Source of the DNA: JAEUJM01 sp044221555
GTDB taxonomy: Bacteria; Actinomycetota; Acidimicrobiia; Acidimicrobiales; DATDAH01
Assembly: GCA_044221555.1 (NCBI GenBank)
Contig: JBGAOY010000033.1
Span: 1 to 41,501 of the forward strand
Reading direction: 5' to 3'
DNA length: 41,501 nt
The position numbers and the translations under genes are program-made. Below, piece after piece: positions 17,901 through 26,600 of this stretch (its first letter is position 1; every line of letters begins with the position of its first letter). A model generated the notes under the pieces. It was given only the letters and a program-made list of their open reading frames with translations, was not told the DNA's origin and did no database searches.

Positions 17901-20900
17901 GTGGCCCGCTGCGTGCAGGCCGACGTCCTGCTGGCCCAGGGCCGCACGGAGGCGGCGGTGGCCTCCGCCCGGGCCGCGGTCGAGCGGCTGGCGGGCTCCG
18001 ACGTGGTCATCGACCTCGCCAACGCTCACGCGGCGGTCGCCCGGGCCTGTGCCGCCGCCGGCGACGTCGAGGCCGCTCGCGGCGCGGCGGTCGAGGCCGA
18101 CCGGCTCTACCGCCTCAAGGGAGCCACGGCGCTCGTCGGCCTGGCCGGGGGGGCCCTCGCCGGGAGGAGCGCCCCGCCGTCCCCACCCGAACCGGCGGCT
18201 GCGGGCCGGTTGCGGGACAACGCCGCCAGCCGCAGCTACACGCGGTTCATCGCCGCCACCGGCACGACGCCCCGGAGCTACGCCGGCCTGGCGCCGTCGA
18301 TCCAGGTCTGGGATCGGCGGGTCGTCGCCATGGCCCACTACGACGGGCTCGCCGAGTTCCGCTCGTCCCTGGCCCCTGACGTCCTCGCCGAGCGGCTCGT
18401 GCGGGGTGCCACCCGGGCCGTGGCCGTGCGGGGCGAGCGCTGGTCGCTGCACCACGACGTCCTCGAGACGGAGTCCGGCCTCGACGTCCCCTTCCTCGAC
18501 GTGGTCGAGGTGGACGCAGACGGGGTCATCGTGCGGCTGGCGTTCTACGACGTGGAGCGGCTCGGCGACGCCGAGGCGTGCCTGAACGAGTGGTGGCTCG
18601 AGGAGGAACCGGACGCGACCCGGTCGGCGTGGCGGCGGGTGGAGGCCCTCGGCGCCGCCTACGACGCCGGCGACCTGGCGGCGATGACCGAGTGCACCAC
18701 GCCGGACCTGCAGTTCCGCGACCACCGGTCCCTCGTCGGCCTGGGCGACCTCGACCAGCCCGGTCTGATCGCCACCGCCGAGGAGCGGCGCGCCCCCGGC
18801 CAGACCACCGCCGCCCTCGACGTCGCCCACCTGGACGCAAGCGGCGCCGTCCTGCTCGGAGTCAGCCGCCAGGAGGTCGACGGCGTCGAGGTGGAGTTCC
18901 ACTCGTGGTGGGTGTTCGCGTCCGGCGCCGACGGCCGCGTCGGGCACGTCGAGGTCTTCGAGGCCACCGAGCGCTCAGCCGCGCTCGCCCGCTTCGACGA
19001 GCTGCGAGGCCGGACGGGAACGGGCGCCATCCGCCGGAACCTCGCGACGAGGACGGCGAACACCCTCGCCGCCGCCTTGACCGCGGGCGACTTCGACGGG
19101 GTGATGGCGATCAGCGCCGACGAGGTGCTGCGTGTCGACCAGCGCAGCCCGCTGACCAACTCGCCCGACGCCCGTTGGGCGGAGGTGATCGGCTCGATGG
19201 TCGGTGAGGGCCGGCCCGTCTGGACGCTGACCCACATCGCAGTGCGTGACCAGCACTGGTGCGTCAGCCGGGCCACCCTCGACTTCGACGGCCTGGTCGT
19301 CGAGTTCCTCAACGCGCTCGGCGTCGACGACTCGGGCCGGGTGACGAGGACCGGTATCTGCAACGTCGACGACCTCGCCGGCATCGAAGCCCTCCTGAAC
19401 GAGTGGTGGCTGGCGACGCTGCCGCCGGGCCCTCGTGACGTGTTCGAGTGCCTCGCCGCGGCTCGGGACGCCCAGGACCACCTCGACACCGATGGCCTGG
19501 TGGCACTGACCACCGAGGACTTCGAGCTGGTCGATCACCGCCAGCTCATCGGCGCGGGGCGGGTCGACCAGACGACCATGGTCGACCTGGTCCCCGGACG
19601 CAACGTCCCCGGCCAGACGACGATGATCGCCGACGTCCCACGGCTGAACAGCCGGGGGGCCCTGTTCCTCGCCGTGACCCACCAGGAGGTCGGCGGCGTC
19701 GCGGCCGAGTTCCCGGCGTGGTGGGTGGTGGAGGTCGTGGACGGTCGGGCGCGGCGCGTCGAGATGGTCGACGTCGCCGAGGAGCAGGCCGCACTGGCCC
19801 GCTTCGACGAGCTGACGGGCGGTGACGACCTCCCCGTCCGGGTCAACGCCGCGGCGCGCTCGGTCGACGCCTTCATCGCCGCGATGAACGCCGACGACGT
19901 CGAGGCGGCGGCGGCGCTGGGCACGGCCGACGCGGTGGTCACCGACCATCGCCGGATCGTCTCGGGGTCCCCCGCCGAGGCCTGGGCCACCGTCGCGCGC
20001 TCGCTGGCGGCCGATCCCGGGTCGGTACGGGTGTGGCGCTCGACGACCGTGGCGGTGCGCGACGACCGGTGGTGCCTCAACCGGGCCCGGGTCGACATCG
20101 ACGGCATGACCATCGACTGGCTGAGCGTCAACGAGGTCGACCACACCCAGCGCTACACCAGGAGCGCGACCGTCGACCTCGACGACCTGGCGAGGGCCGA
20201 GGCGCTGCTCGATGAGTGGTGGGGGTCCGGCCTCGACGCCCCGCGCCGTGCGGTCCTCGAGGCCGTGCGCCGGTTCCGGCTCGGGAGCGCTGCTCGGGAC
20301 AAGGCGGCGCCGGCCCGTGCCCCCGTCGTCGCCGACCACCGGCGGCGGGCCGACAGAGGCGCCCTGGACGTCGACCGGCCGGCGGATGCCGGCGGGCCGA
20401 CGCTCGCGCCGGGATCGTCGCTGATCGCCGACGTCGAGCGCCTCACCGGCGCGGGCCTCGTCGCCACGATCGTCCGGGCGGGGCCCGAGGGCGTGGCGAC
20501 CGACGACCGCATGCAGGCGCTGCTCCTGGTCGCCGACGGCGAGGTGCAACGGGTCGAACTGTTCGACGCCGAGACCGACGCCGACGGTGCCGCTGCCCTG
20601 GCACGGTTCGACGAACTGACCGAACCCACGGACGGCGACCTGGCGAACGCCGCGACCCGGGTGGTCGACCGCCTCGTCACGGCCGCCCGAGCCGAGGACG
20701 ACGCGGTGGCGGTCGCCCTGTTCGCCGACGAGGTCGTCCACGTCGACGTCCGGCCGAGCTCACCGGTGGGCGGGGACCGCGTGGCCGCCTACCGATCGGC
20801 GCTCGAGGTCGCTCATTCGGTCGGCGCGACCCGGGAGGCCGTGACGCTGGCGATCCGCGGCGACCGGTGGTGCCTGCACCGGCTCGAGGCCGGCGCCGAC

Positions 20901-21434
20901 GGCTCGACCCGAGAGTGGGTCCAGGTCACCGGCCTGGACGCAGCCGGATTCGTCAGCCACGTCGGTTCGTTCGCCGCCGCCGACCTCGAGGCCGCCCAGG
21001 CCCAGCTCGACGAGTGGTGGCTGGTCGAGCACGAGGCGGCGGTCCGTGAGACCTACGCGCTGGTCATGCGGGCGACCCACGCCCTCAACCACCGCGACAC
21101 CGCGGTGACGGACGCGCTGATCGCCGAGGACGTCGCGTACGCCGACCACCGCCGGTTGATCGGCGCCGACCAGTCGGCGCGGGACGACCTGCTCGAGAAC
21201 ACGCGGACCTCGATGACCACGTCGTCGCTCATCACCGACGTCCGCCGACTCGACGACCGGGGCGTCGCCGTCCGATCGACGGCCCGGTATGAGGAGAGCG
21301 GCCTCGAGGCCGAGGGCGACCAGACCTGGACGGTCATCGTCCGCGACGGCCGCATCCACCACGTCGAGCTGTTCGACGGCACCGACATCGCGGCGGCGGC
21401 AGCCCGGTTCGACGAGCTGACGACGCCCACCTGA
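14904..21434 (+). CDS. Class III cyclase / AAA ATPase / TPR protein with eight NTF2-like modules
   Basis: This is a cytoplasmic signalling protein of 2176 residues. It opens with two zinc-ribbon motifs (CERCGDQN...CASCG and CTACRREL...CDGCG, residues 3-49). The class III cyclase domain (about 75-245) keeps the metal ligands Asp83 and Asp127, Lys123, Asp195, Asn198 and Arg202, so adenylate cyclase activity is likely. The AAA/STAND-type ATPase follows (Walker A GAPGVGKT 292-299, Walker B LVLVIDDIQWAE), then a helical TPR-like region (about 640-1080). The last 1080 residues are eight SnoaL/NTF2-like modules of about 135 residues in four pairs, ending alternately in L(N/D)EWW and ARFDEL. The sixth module is degenerate. 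The GTG start follows a long G-rich Shine-Dalgarno run. The partner or ligand is unknown. Confidence 0.92.
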   Translation: MTCERCGDQNRHDARFCASCGAALVRTCTACRRELAADARFCDGCGVPVTTAEARPTEPGPTEASTAPLDDAVRKVVTVLFCDVVGSTAFAEGVDAETARETLAEYHAVSKEAIESHGGTVAKFIGDGVMATFGLPEVATDDAERAVLAGLELQRRFAAIRDRVAERYGADLGLRVGVNTGEVATGAGDADLVGDVLNTAARLEAAAPRGGVLVGEATWRLTRSTVDYAPGGEVEARGKAEPLATFLANGVLAPAAEAATPFVGRDDELAVLADALGQAREAGTAVVVTAIGAPGVGKTRLAAEFVDRHGGEVVAYDLRCEQAGATTFAPIADLVRAAAGLSVSQPDDEQRAGIAQLLGPSLPEAPRLVDLLASFVGAAPAPSTEEAFYAVRRLCEQLAADRPLVLVIDDIQWAEPRLLDLIEHLGKWVGAPVVIVNLARPEIREVRPALAEAGRRVRAVVTVGGLDAAATRRLAAELLGAALPSELTDRLGTSTDGNPLFVRELVRMLVDDGILVRAEDGWDLTVDLEAVEVPPTIQSLLATRVERLPPDERRLIELAAVVGPEFALGAVADLAGLPTAAVAATLERLRRKDVIESTGTYRGDEPVLRFHHILIRDAAYRRLLKKTRALLHQRAGEWTERTSVSLTGDHEAAIAHHLEQAYRYRLELGLDDADTAALGRRAAALLQVAAAGSLARDDLPAAGAFAVRALALLPVDATGRDELLLLACEALLGVGDVAGAIEPLTELAASGDERTTAWADCFAGEVVALSDPERLAEAEVSVGAAAERLARLGDPAGVAKARQVRALLLVRLARVADGEAELDRSLAAAREADDRRRISAVLGAAPQAALWGPSPVPQAGGRCLDVVRLVRITNGSPAVEATSWRCQGVLEALRSRFDTAERLIADARRVCEELGLHQDLLVTELYAGIIALLAGDPSGAEPHLRLAADGLARLGIGADLGQATAHLARSLLLQGRVEEAGDLATRAAALAGQNPQSVVVARCVQADVLLAQGRTEAAVASARAAVERLAGSDVVIDLANAHAAVARACAAAGDVEAARGAAVEADRLYRLKGATALVGLAGGALAGRSAPPSPPEPAAAGRLRDNAASRSYTRFIAATGTTPRSYAGLAPSIQVWDRRVVAMAHYDGLAEFRSSLAPDVLAERLVRGATRAVAVRGERWSLHHDVLETESGLDVPFLDVVEVDADGVIVRLAFYDVERLGDAEACLNEWWLEEEPDATRSAWRRVEALGAAYDAGDLAAMTECTTPDLQFRDHRSLVGLGDLDQPGLIATAEERRAPGQTTAALDVAHLDASGAVLLGVSRQEVDGVEVEFHSWWVFASGADGRVGHVEVFEATERSAALARFDELRGRTGTGAIRRNLATRTANTLAAALTAGDFDGVMAISADEVLRVDQRSPLTNSPDARWAEVIGSMVGEGRPVWTLTHIAVRDQHWCVSRATLDFDGLVVEFLNALGVDDSGRVTRTGICNVDDLAGIEALLNEWWLATLPPGPRDVFECLAAARDAQDHLDTDGLVALTTEDFELVDHRQLIGAGRVDQTTMVDLVPGRNVPGQTTMIADVPRLNSRGALFLAVTHQEVGGVAAEFPAWWVVEVVDGRARRVEMVDVAEEQAALARFDELTGGDDLPVRVNAAARSVDAFIAAMNADDVEAAAALGTADAVVTDHRRIVSGSPAEAWATVARSLAADPGSVRVWRSTTVAVRDDRWCLNRARVDIDGMTIDWLSVNEVDHTQRYTRSATVDLDDLARAEALLDEWWGSGLDAPRRAVLEAVRRFRLGSAARDKAAPARAPVVADHRRRADRGALDVDRPADAGGPTLAPGSSLIADVERLTGAGLVATIVRAGPEGVATDDRMQALLLVADGEVQRVELFDAETDADGAAALARFDELTEPTDGDLANAATRVVDRLVTAARAEDDAVAVALFADEVVHVDVRPSSPVGGDRVAAYRSALEVAHSVGATREAVTLAIRGDRWCLHRLEAGADGSTREWVQVTGLDAAGFVSHVGSFAAADLEAAQAQLDEWWLVEHEAAVRETYALVMRATHALNHRDTAVTDALIAEDVAYADHRRLIGADQSARDDLLENTRTSMTTSSLITDVRRLDDRGVAVRSTARYEESGLEAEGDQTWTVIVRDGRIHHVELFDGTDIAAAAARFDELTTPT

Positions 21435-21665
21435 GAGACCGAGATCCCCGACAGCACCCCAGCCGGGATGAGCAAGGGCCGCTCGGAACCTCGACGAGAT
21501 GAGTCCGCAAGCCCATGACCGGGGACGTCCCCCGCTCGGTGGGTCACGGTCGTCGCCGACGAGGGGACCTGATCGTCGGTGAAGCTCGTGTGGAAACCGA
21601 GCCGTGAGAGCTCGGCGACGGCTGCGGCACGCGCCTCGTGGCCCGGACGCGCCTCGACCGCTGAA

Positions 21666-22865
21666 TCAGCGGGGGGATCGCGGGGCGCCGAAGGTCGCCC
21701 ACCCAGCCGTGGCGGCCAGGAGGGCGGCGGGGACGAGGCCTGTGACGGTGAGGCCCTCCAGGGCCACCATCACGACGGCCAGCAGGGCCGCTGCGGCGAC
21801 GGCCAGTAGCCGGGTCGTGGCCGCCCGGGGGTGGCCCCCGGACGCGACCGGCGGGCGGGCGGCCGCGGCTGGTGGCGCGGCAGGCGGAGCCAGCGGGGGT
21901 GGGAGCGACGGGCGTTGGATCACCGTCGACTCGGGGTCGGGCGCCGCTCGGTCGCGTCCAGGAGCCGCCCCGGCGCGCGCGACGGCTCCCACGTCGGGTG
22001 AGTCGTCGGTCGGCACGGGCTCGAGGGCCACGATGAGGTCGGTCACTGGTCGGTCGGCCTCGGCCTCGACGGCCTGGAGGGCACGCCCGAACGCCTCGGC
22101 CGTCTGCGGGCGATCGCCGGGGTCCTTGGCCATGCTCCGCTGGACCAGCTCCGCCATCCGCTCCGGCACCGCGGACGACCACGGCGGCGGATCGTTCAGC
22201 GTCCGGGCCAGGGTGCGGGCCTGCGACTGGCCGGGCCCCGAGACGAAGGCGGGTCGACCCTCGGCCAGGGCGTAGAGGGTCGCGGCCAGGCCGTAGACGT
22301 CCGACCGGGCGTCGGGCTCGGCGCCATCCAGCACCTCGGGCGGGACGTAGGCGAGGCTGAACACCGATCTCGCCCGGGACGTCTGGGTGGCGCCCGCTAC
22401 GCTGGCGATGCCGAAGTCGGCCAGCTTCAGCCGGCCGAGCGCGCCGACGAGCAGGTTGTCGGGCTTCACGTCCTGGTGAACGGTGCCGGCACGGTGCGCG
22501 GCCTCGAGCGCCCCGGCAACCTGCACCCCGACCCGCGCCACCTCGTCCCACGAGAGGCGGCTGCCGGCCTGGAGTCGGCGGCCCAGCGATCCGGCCTCGT
22601 GGTACTCCATCGCGAGCCATAGGCGGCCGTCCGCGCTGTGGCCCGAGTCGTAGACCACGACCACGTTGGGGTGCCAGGAGAGCCGGCCCATCGCGCGGCA
22701 TTCCCGCCGGAGGCGGCGCTCGGCGGCCGGGTCGTCGGCGGCCTCGAGGACCTTCAGGGCCACCACCCGGTCGAAGCGGTCCTGGCGGGCCCGATAGACC
22801 ACCGAGAACCCGCCGCGACCGACCTCGACGAGCTCCGAGTATCCCTCGACGACTGGCACCGCCAC
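21666..22865 (-). CDS. Membrane Ser/Thr protein kinase, HQD variant
   Basis: This 399-residue PknB-like kinase starts at a GTG (VAVPVVEGYSELVEVGRGGF), placed by alignment with the start of the kinase at 1110-3335 and by a GGAGG about 12 bases upstream. Motifs fall at the same positions as in that paralogue: Gly loop (16-24), Lys38, HQDVKPDN (130-137), DFG (150-152) and PPE (175-177). The catalytic Asp132 is kept but HRD is HQD, so it is a non-RD kinase, which often does not need activation-loop phosphorylation. A low-complexity linker ends in two hydrophobic helices (about 350-392) with almost no outer domain, so it senses through partners or inside the cell. A -10-like TAGGGT lies at 22896-22891. 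The neighbours are a small membrane protein and a secreted propeller protein, both divergent. Confidence 0.92.
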   Translation of the reverse strand: MAVPVVEGYSELVEVGRGGFSVVYRARQDRFDRVVALKVLEAADDPAAERRLRRECRAMGRLSWHPNVVVVYDSGHSADGRLWLAMEYHEAGSLGRRLQAGSRLSWDEVARVGVQVAGALEAAHRAGTVHQDVKPDNLLVGALGRLKLADFGIASVAGATQTSRARSVFSLAYVPPEVLDGAEPDARSDVYGLAATLYALAEGRPAFVSGPGQSQARTLARTLNDPPPWSSAVPERMAELVQRSMAKDPGDRPQTAEAFGRALQAVEAEADRPVTDLIVALEPVPTDDSPDVGAVARAGAAPGRDRAAPDPESTVIQRPSLPPPLAPPAAPPAAAARPPVASGGHPRAATTRLLAVAAAALLAVVMVALEGLTVTGLVPAALLAATAGWATFGAPRSPR

Positions 22866-22954
22866 GCCTGACCACCCCCTCCGGGCCCAGACCCTACCGA
22901 AGCCCCGGACGCCGTCGCGGGGCTCGGGCGTCGCCTGCCGCACCCGGGTGAGTA

Positions 22955-22968
22955 GCCTGCCGGCAGGC
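22955..22968. promoter_or_regulatory. 14-base perfect palindrome between divergent genes
   Basis: GCCTGCCGGCAGGC lies just after a TAGCCT hexamer (22953-22958) and upstream of the ATG at 22992, in the space shared with the divergent kinase gene. It could be a repressor site or a hairpin in the leader. No regulator is evident. Confidence 0.3.
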
Positions 22969-22991
22969 ATCGGGACCAGGTCGGGGGAGCC

Positions 22992-23354
22992 ATGGCGGGT
23001 CGAGAGTGCAGCAACGAGAGGAGGCGCGTCCGTGCCCGGGGACTGCTGGCTGCAGCCGTGCCGCTGCTCCTCACGCTGGGCCTCGCCGGCGCCGACCCCG
23101 CCGGCGCTGCGCCCGAACGGGCCCTGAAGGTGGCCGAGCCGAGCCCCGAGGAACTCAGGAAGGAGTGCATCCACCTCCTCGAGGAGGGAGGCGTCGTGGA
23201 GGACTGCGTCGAGGCGGACACGACCGTCGTCTTCGTGGTGGCCCTCGCCGAGCTGGTCGTCCTCGTCGTACTCGTGGCCCTGGCGTTTCGGCTTCCGTGG
23301 CGGCGGTCCGCCGGCGCACCGGTGTCGCCGGAGCAGGGTCCCACACCATTCTGA
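22992..23354 (+). CDS. Small exported or membrane protein, unknown function
   Basis: This 120-residue protein has an N-terminal Arg-rich start followed by a hydrophobic core (LLAAAVPLLLTLGLAGADPAGA), which is a signal peptide or anchor. A charged segment follows with two Cys (EELRKECIHLLEEGGVVEDC), then a strong membrane helix (about 73-95) and a short basic tail (RLPWRRS). A GGGGGAG ribosome site sits right before the ATG. It lies between the divergent HQD kinase and the secreted beta-helix/NHL protein, so it may belong with them. No family is recognised. The short EEGG.V.DC motif faintly recalls N-terminal regions of some actinobacterial membrane subunits, but that is not enough for a call. 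Confidence 0.65.
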   Translation: MAGRECSNERRRVRARGLLAAAVPLLLTLGLAGADPAGAAPERALKVAEPSPEELRKECIHLLEEGGVVEDCVEADTTVVFVVALAELVVLVVLVALAFRLPWRRSAGAPVSPEQGPTPF

Positions 23355-23609
23355 CACTGGTCGCGCGCCCCAAGAGCCAAGGCCGAACCGAGCCGGCGGT
23401 CCCCGGCGGCCAGCTAGCGTGCGTCGGGTCGTCCTCGCCGTCGGCCCGCCGCCGCACGCTGTGCTCTGCGGCGTCAGTGGTGGGACGGCGCACCAGACAC
23501 CGTCAGAATCGCCGGCTTCTGCCACGAGTCCGGGACCCCTACACCCCGCTCATCCGCGAGGCGCCGTCAACGCACTAGCGTGCCGGGGACCTGCGAGGGG
23601 AGGAGCACC

Positions 23610-26600
23610 ATGGAGTGGCGGCGATCGGGTCGGGTCCGGTTCCGGCTCTGGATGACCGGGTTGGCGGCCACTGCCGTGGTGACCGGGACCTCGGTGGCGG
23701 TGCCGGTGGGTCCCTTGGGGGGCACCGCCGTCGATGCGGACGCAGCCTGCGACAAGTACGCCGACCCCAACGGCAACGACGCGAACCCTGGCACCCTGGC
23801 GCAGCCCAAGCAGTCGCCGATGGCGCTGCTCAACTCGCTGGCGCCGGGCGAGGAGGGTTGCCTCACCGACGGGGCCACCTTCACCTTCGGCGCGGGCGCC
23901 GCACAGACGTCCGCGACGGGTTCGCTCGGCGCTCCCAAGGTCCTCCGCCCGACCACACCCGGGTCACGGGTCACGATGATCGCGACGACCGGTTTCGCCA
24001 TCAGCACGACCGCTCACGACCTGGTGTTCCGCGACATCGACCTCCGAACGACGCAGACCAGCGGGAACATGCTGCAGGTCAACGGCGACCGGATCACACT
24101 GGAGGGGCTGGATCTCACCTATCCCAACAACATCTGTCTCGGGGTGGGCGTGCAGGCGAACCCGGCCGAGGACTTCACCCTTCGGGACAGCGCCATCCAC
24201 GGCTGCGGGCGCGCCTACGGCGACCCGCGTGGTGGCGAGGACCGCTACGGCGGTTTGCATGGTGTGTACCTCGCCTACCTCCGCGATGGCGCCGACGTGG
24301 ACGGGTACAGCGCGATCATCGAGCACAACCTCGTCTACGACAACAACAACCGCGGCGTGCAGCTCTACCCCGACGCGGACGACGTCCTCATACAGTTCAA
24401 CCTGCTGTACGGCAACGGTTCGAACCTCAACCTCGGCGGAGACAACAACGCGCTCGTCTCTCAGCGCAACCTGGTCACGAACAACATCCTCGCCGAGTCA
24501 GTCCTGCCGTCGCTCGCGCAGGACCCGATGAACCCTGGGCTCTACACCGGATGGCTGGGGGACGCCCACGAGGTGTTGGGGCGGCCCTCCTCGACCGCCG
24601 GCAACCACGTCGACGGAAACTGCATCTCGAACAGCGCCCACCCACAGAACCTCTACGACGGCGTCGGGTTCACGCACGTGAACAACATCGAGAACCAGGA
24701 CCCGCTCTTCACCGACCCGGGCGCCAACGACTTCGTGCTCCGCCCCGGCAGCCCGTGCGTGGGCAAGGGCCCCAGCTCCATCCAGCCCGCCGCCGGACTG
24801 CCGCCACCGAGCTTCGTGCGCGAGTGGGGCAACACGTCGGCCGGCGCCTGCGAGCTGGACGGCCCCGAGAGCATCGACGCGAGCCACGACGGTCAGCGGA
24901 TCTACGTCGCGGCCACCAACGACAACTGCATCAAGGAGTTCAACGCCCGCGGCCAGTTCGTCCGCCAGTGGGGATCGTCGGGTACGGACCCGGGGCAGTT
25001 CGACCGCCCGGTCGATCTCGCGGTGGCCGACAACGGTGACGTCTACGTGGCCGACCTCAACAACAACCGCATCCAGCAGTTCAACTCGGACGGCGTGTTC
25101 ATCCGCCAGTGGGGCACGCTGGGCAGCGGCGCGCTCCAGTTCAACCAGCCGCACGGCATCGACGTGGACGGCTCCTACGTGTACGTGGCCGACATGATGA
25201 ACCACCGCGTCCAGCGGTTCACCCGGGCCGGCGCGCACGTGCAGACCATCGGCAGCGGCCCGGGCACCGGCCCCGAGCAGTTCAACCGCCCGGCGGGCGT
25301 CGCGGTCGATCCGTGGGACGGCCGGATCTACGTGGCCGATCTGTTGAACCGCCGGATCCAGTACTTCAACTCGACCGGCGGTGGCGAGGGGTCGTGGGGC
25401 TCCCAGGGGACCGGCGCCGGCCAGTTCGAGCTCCCGGTCGACGTCGCCGTCGGGCAGAACACGTCCAGCTCCGTCTGGTCCCGGGAACGCGACATCTTCG
25501 TGGTCGACTACGGGCTGCACCGCATCCAGCGCTTCGAGCGGCCCGAGCAGCCGACCGTGCCGACCCCGGGCGTCATCCAATCGTGGGGCACCGGGGGAGG
25601 CAGCCCCGGAGAGTTCCTGAACCCCGAGAGCCTCGCCGTCGTCGGGTCGTCACCGGGACGGTCCGATGACGCCGCCAGCTCGCGCTTCTACGTCGCCGAC
25701 GGCGGCAACGACCGCATCCAGGTGTTCGGCCCGCCCGTGCCCACCACGGGCATCCGCGGTTCGGTGTTCACCCGGGGCACGAGCACCCCGATCCCCGGCG
25801 CCGGGGTGGTGGTGCTGCGCACGTCCGACTTCTCGGCCGCGGCGGGTGTCGTGGCGGACTCGGCCGGCGACTTCTCGGTGTCCGTCCCGGCAGGGAGCTA
25901 CTTCCTCTACGTGCTCGACCCCGCCGGGGAGCACGCCGCCGGCTTCCACGAGGCGCCCAACGTGGTCACCGTCACGGTGTCCGGCGGGCAACTGTCGAAC
26001 ATCAACCCGACCCGCCCAGCGCTCCGGGGTGCGATCGCCGGGTCGGTCACGGCCGACGGGTCGGGCGCGCCCCGGCCCGGCACCCTGGCGATCACGCTCG
26101 ACGGGAACACGAGCCAACCCGGTCGCGGCGACTACGCCGACACCCAGGGTGCCTACCGGGTGCCCAGGCTCGTCCCGGGCAACCACCGGATCGGTTTCCT
26201 CGATCTCGCCGGTGGCCGCGCCCCCGAGTTCCACAGCAACTCGCCGGGCGTGTCGGGATCGAGCCTGGTGGGCGTGTCGGCCGGTGGCACGGCGACGGTC
26301 GACGCGGGCCTCGCCACCCACACGGCACCAACGACCGGTGCCACGTTGCAGGGCCTGGTGACCGACCAGTCGACCGGCGCGCCGCTGCCCGGCGTGACGG
26401 TCGTGGCCCTGCGGGCGGCCGACTACTCCTATGTACGAGGTGCGGTCACCGGCCCTGACGGCCGCTACGCGCTCAACCTCGCACCCGGCGGGTACAAGCT
26501 CGAGTTCGTCGACCCGAGCGGGCTGCACCACATGGAGTGGCACCCGAACCTGCCCTACCACCAGATCGCGTCCGCCGCCACGGCGTCGGCGCCGAACACG

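Noticed and set aside
16155..20741. Minus-strand frames of 930 and 588 residues opposite the large cyclase gene
   Set aside because: Low-complexity antisense products in a GC-rich gene; the plus strand has zinc ribbons, cyclase and ATPase motifs.
21435..21665. Protein-like minus-strand stretch (AAAVAELSRLGFHTSF) downstream of kinase 2
   Set aside because: No start, no family motif and only about 45 residues; chance cannot be excluded.
22866..23525. N-terminal extension of kinase 2 up to 23525
   Set aside because: It would cover the divergent small membrane protein and its signals; the paralogous kinase starts exactly at the MAVP/VAVP position and a GGAGG precedes the GTG at 22865.
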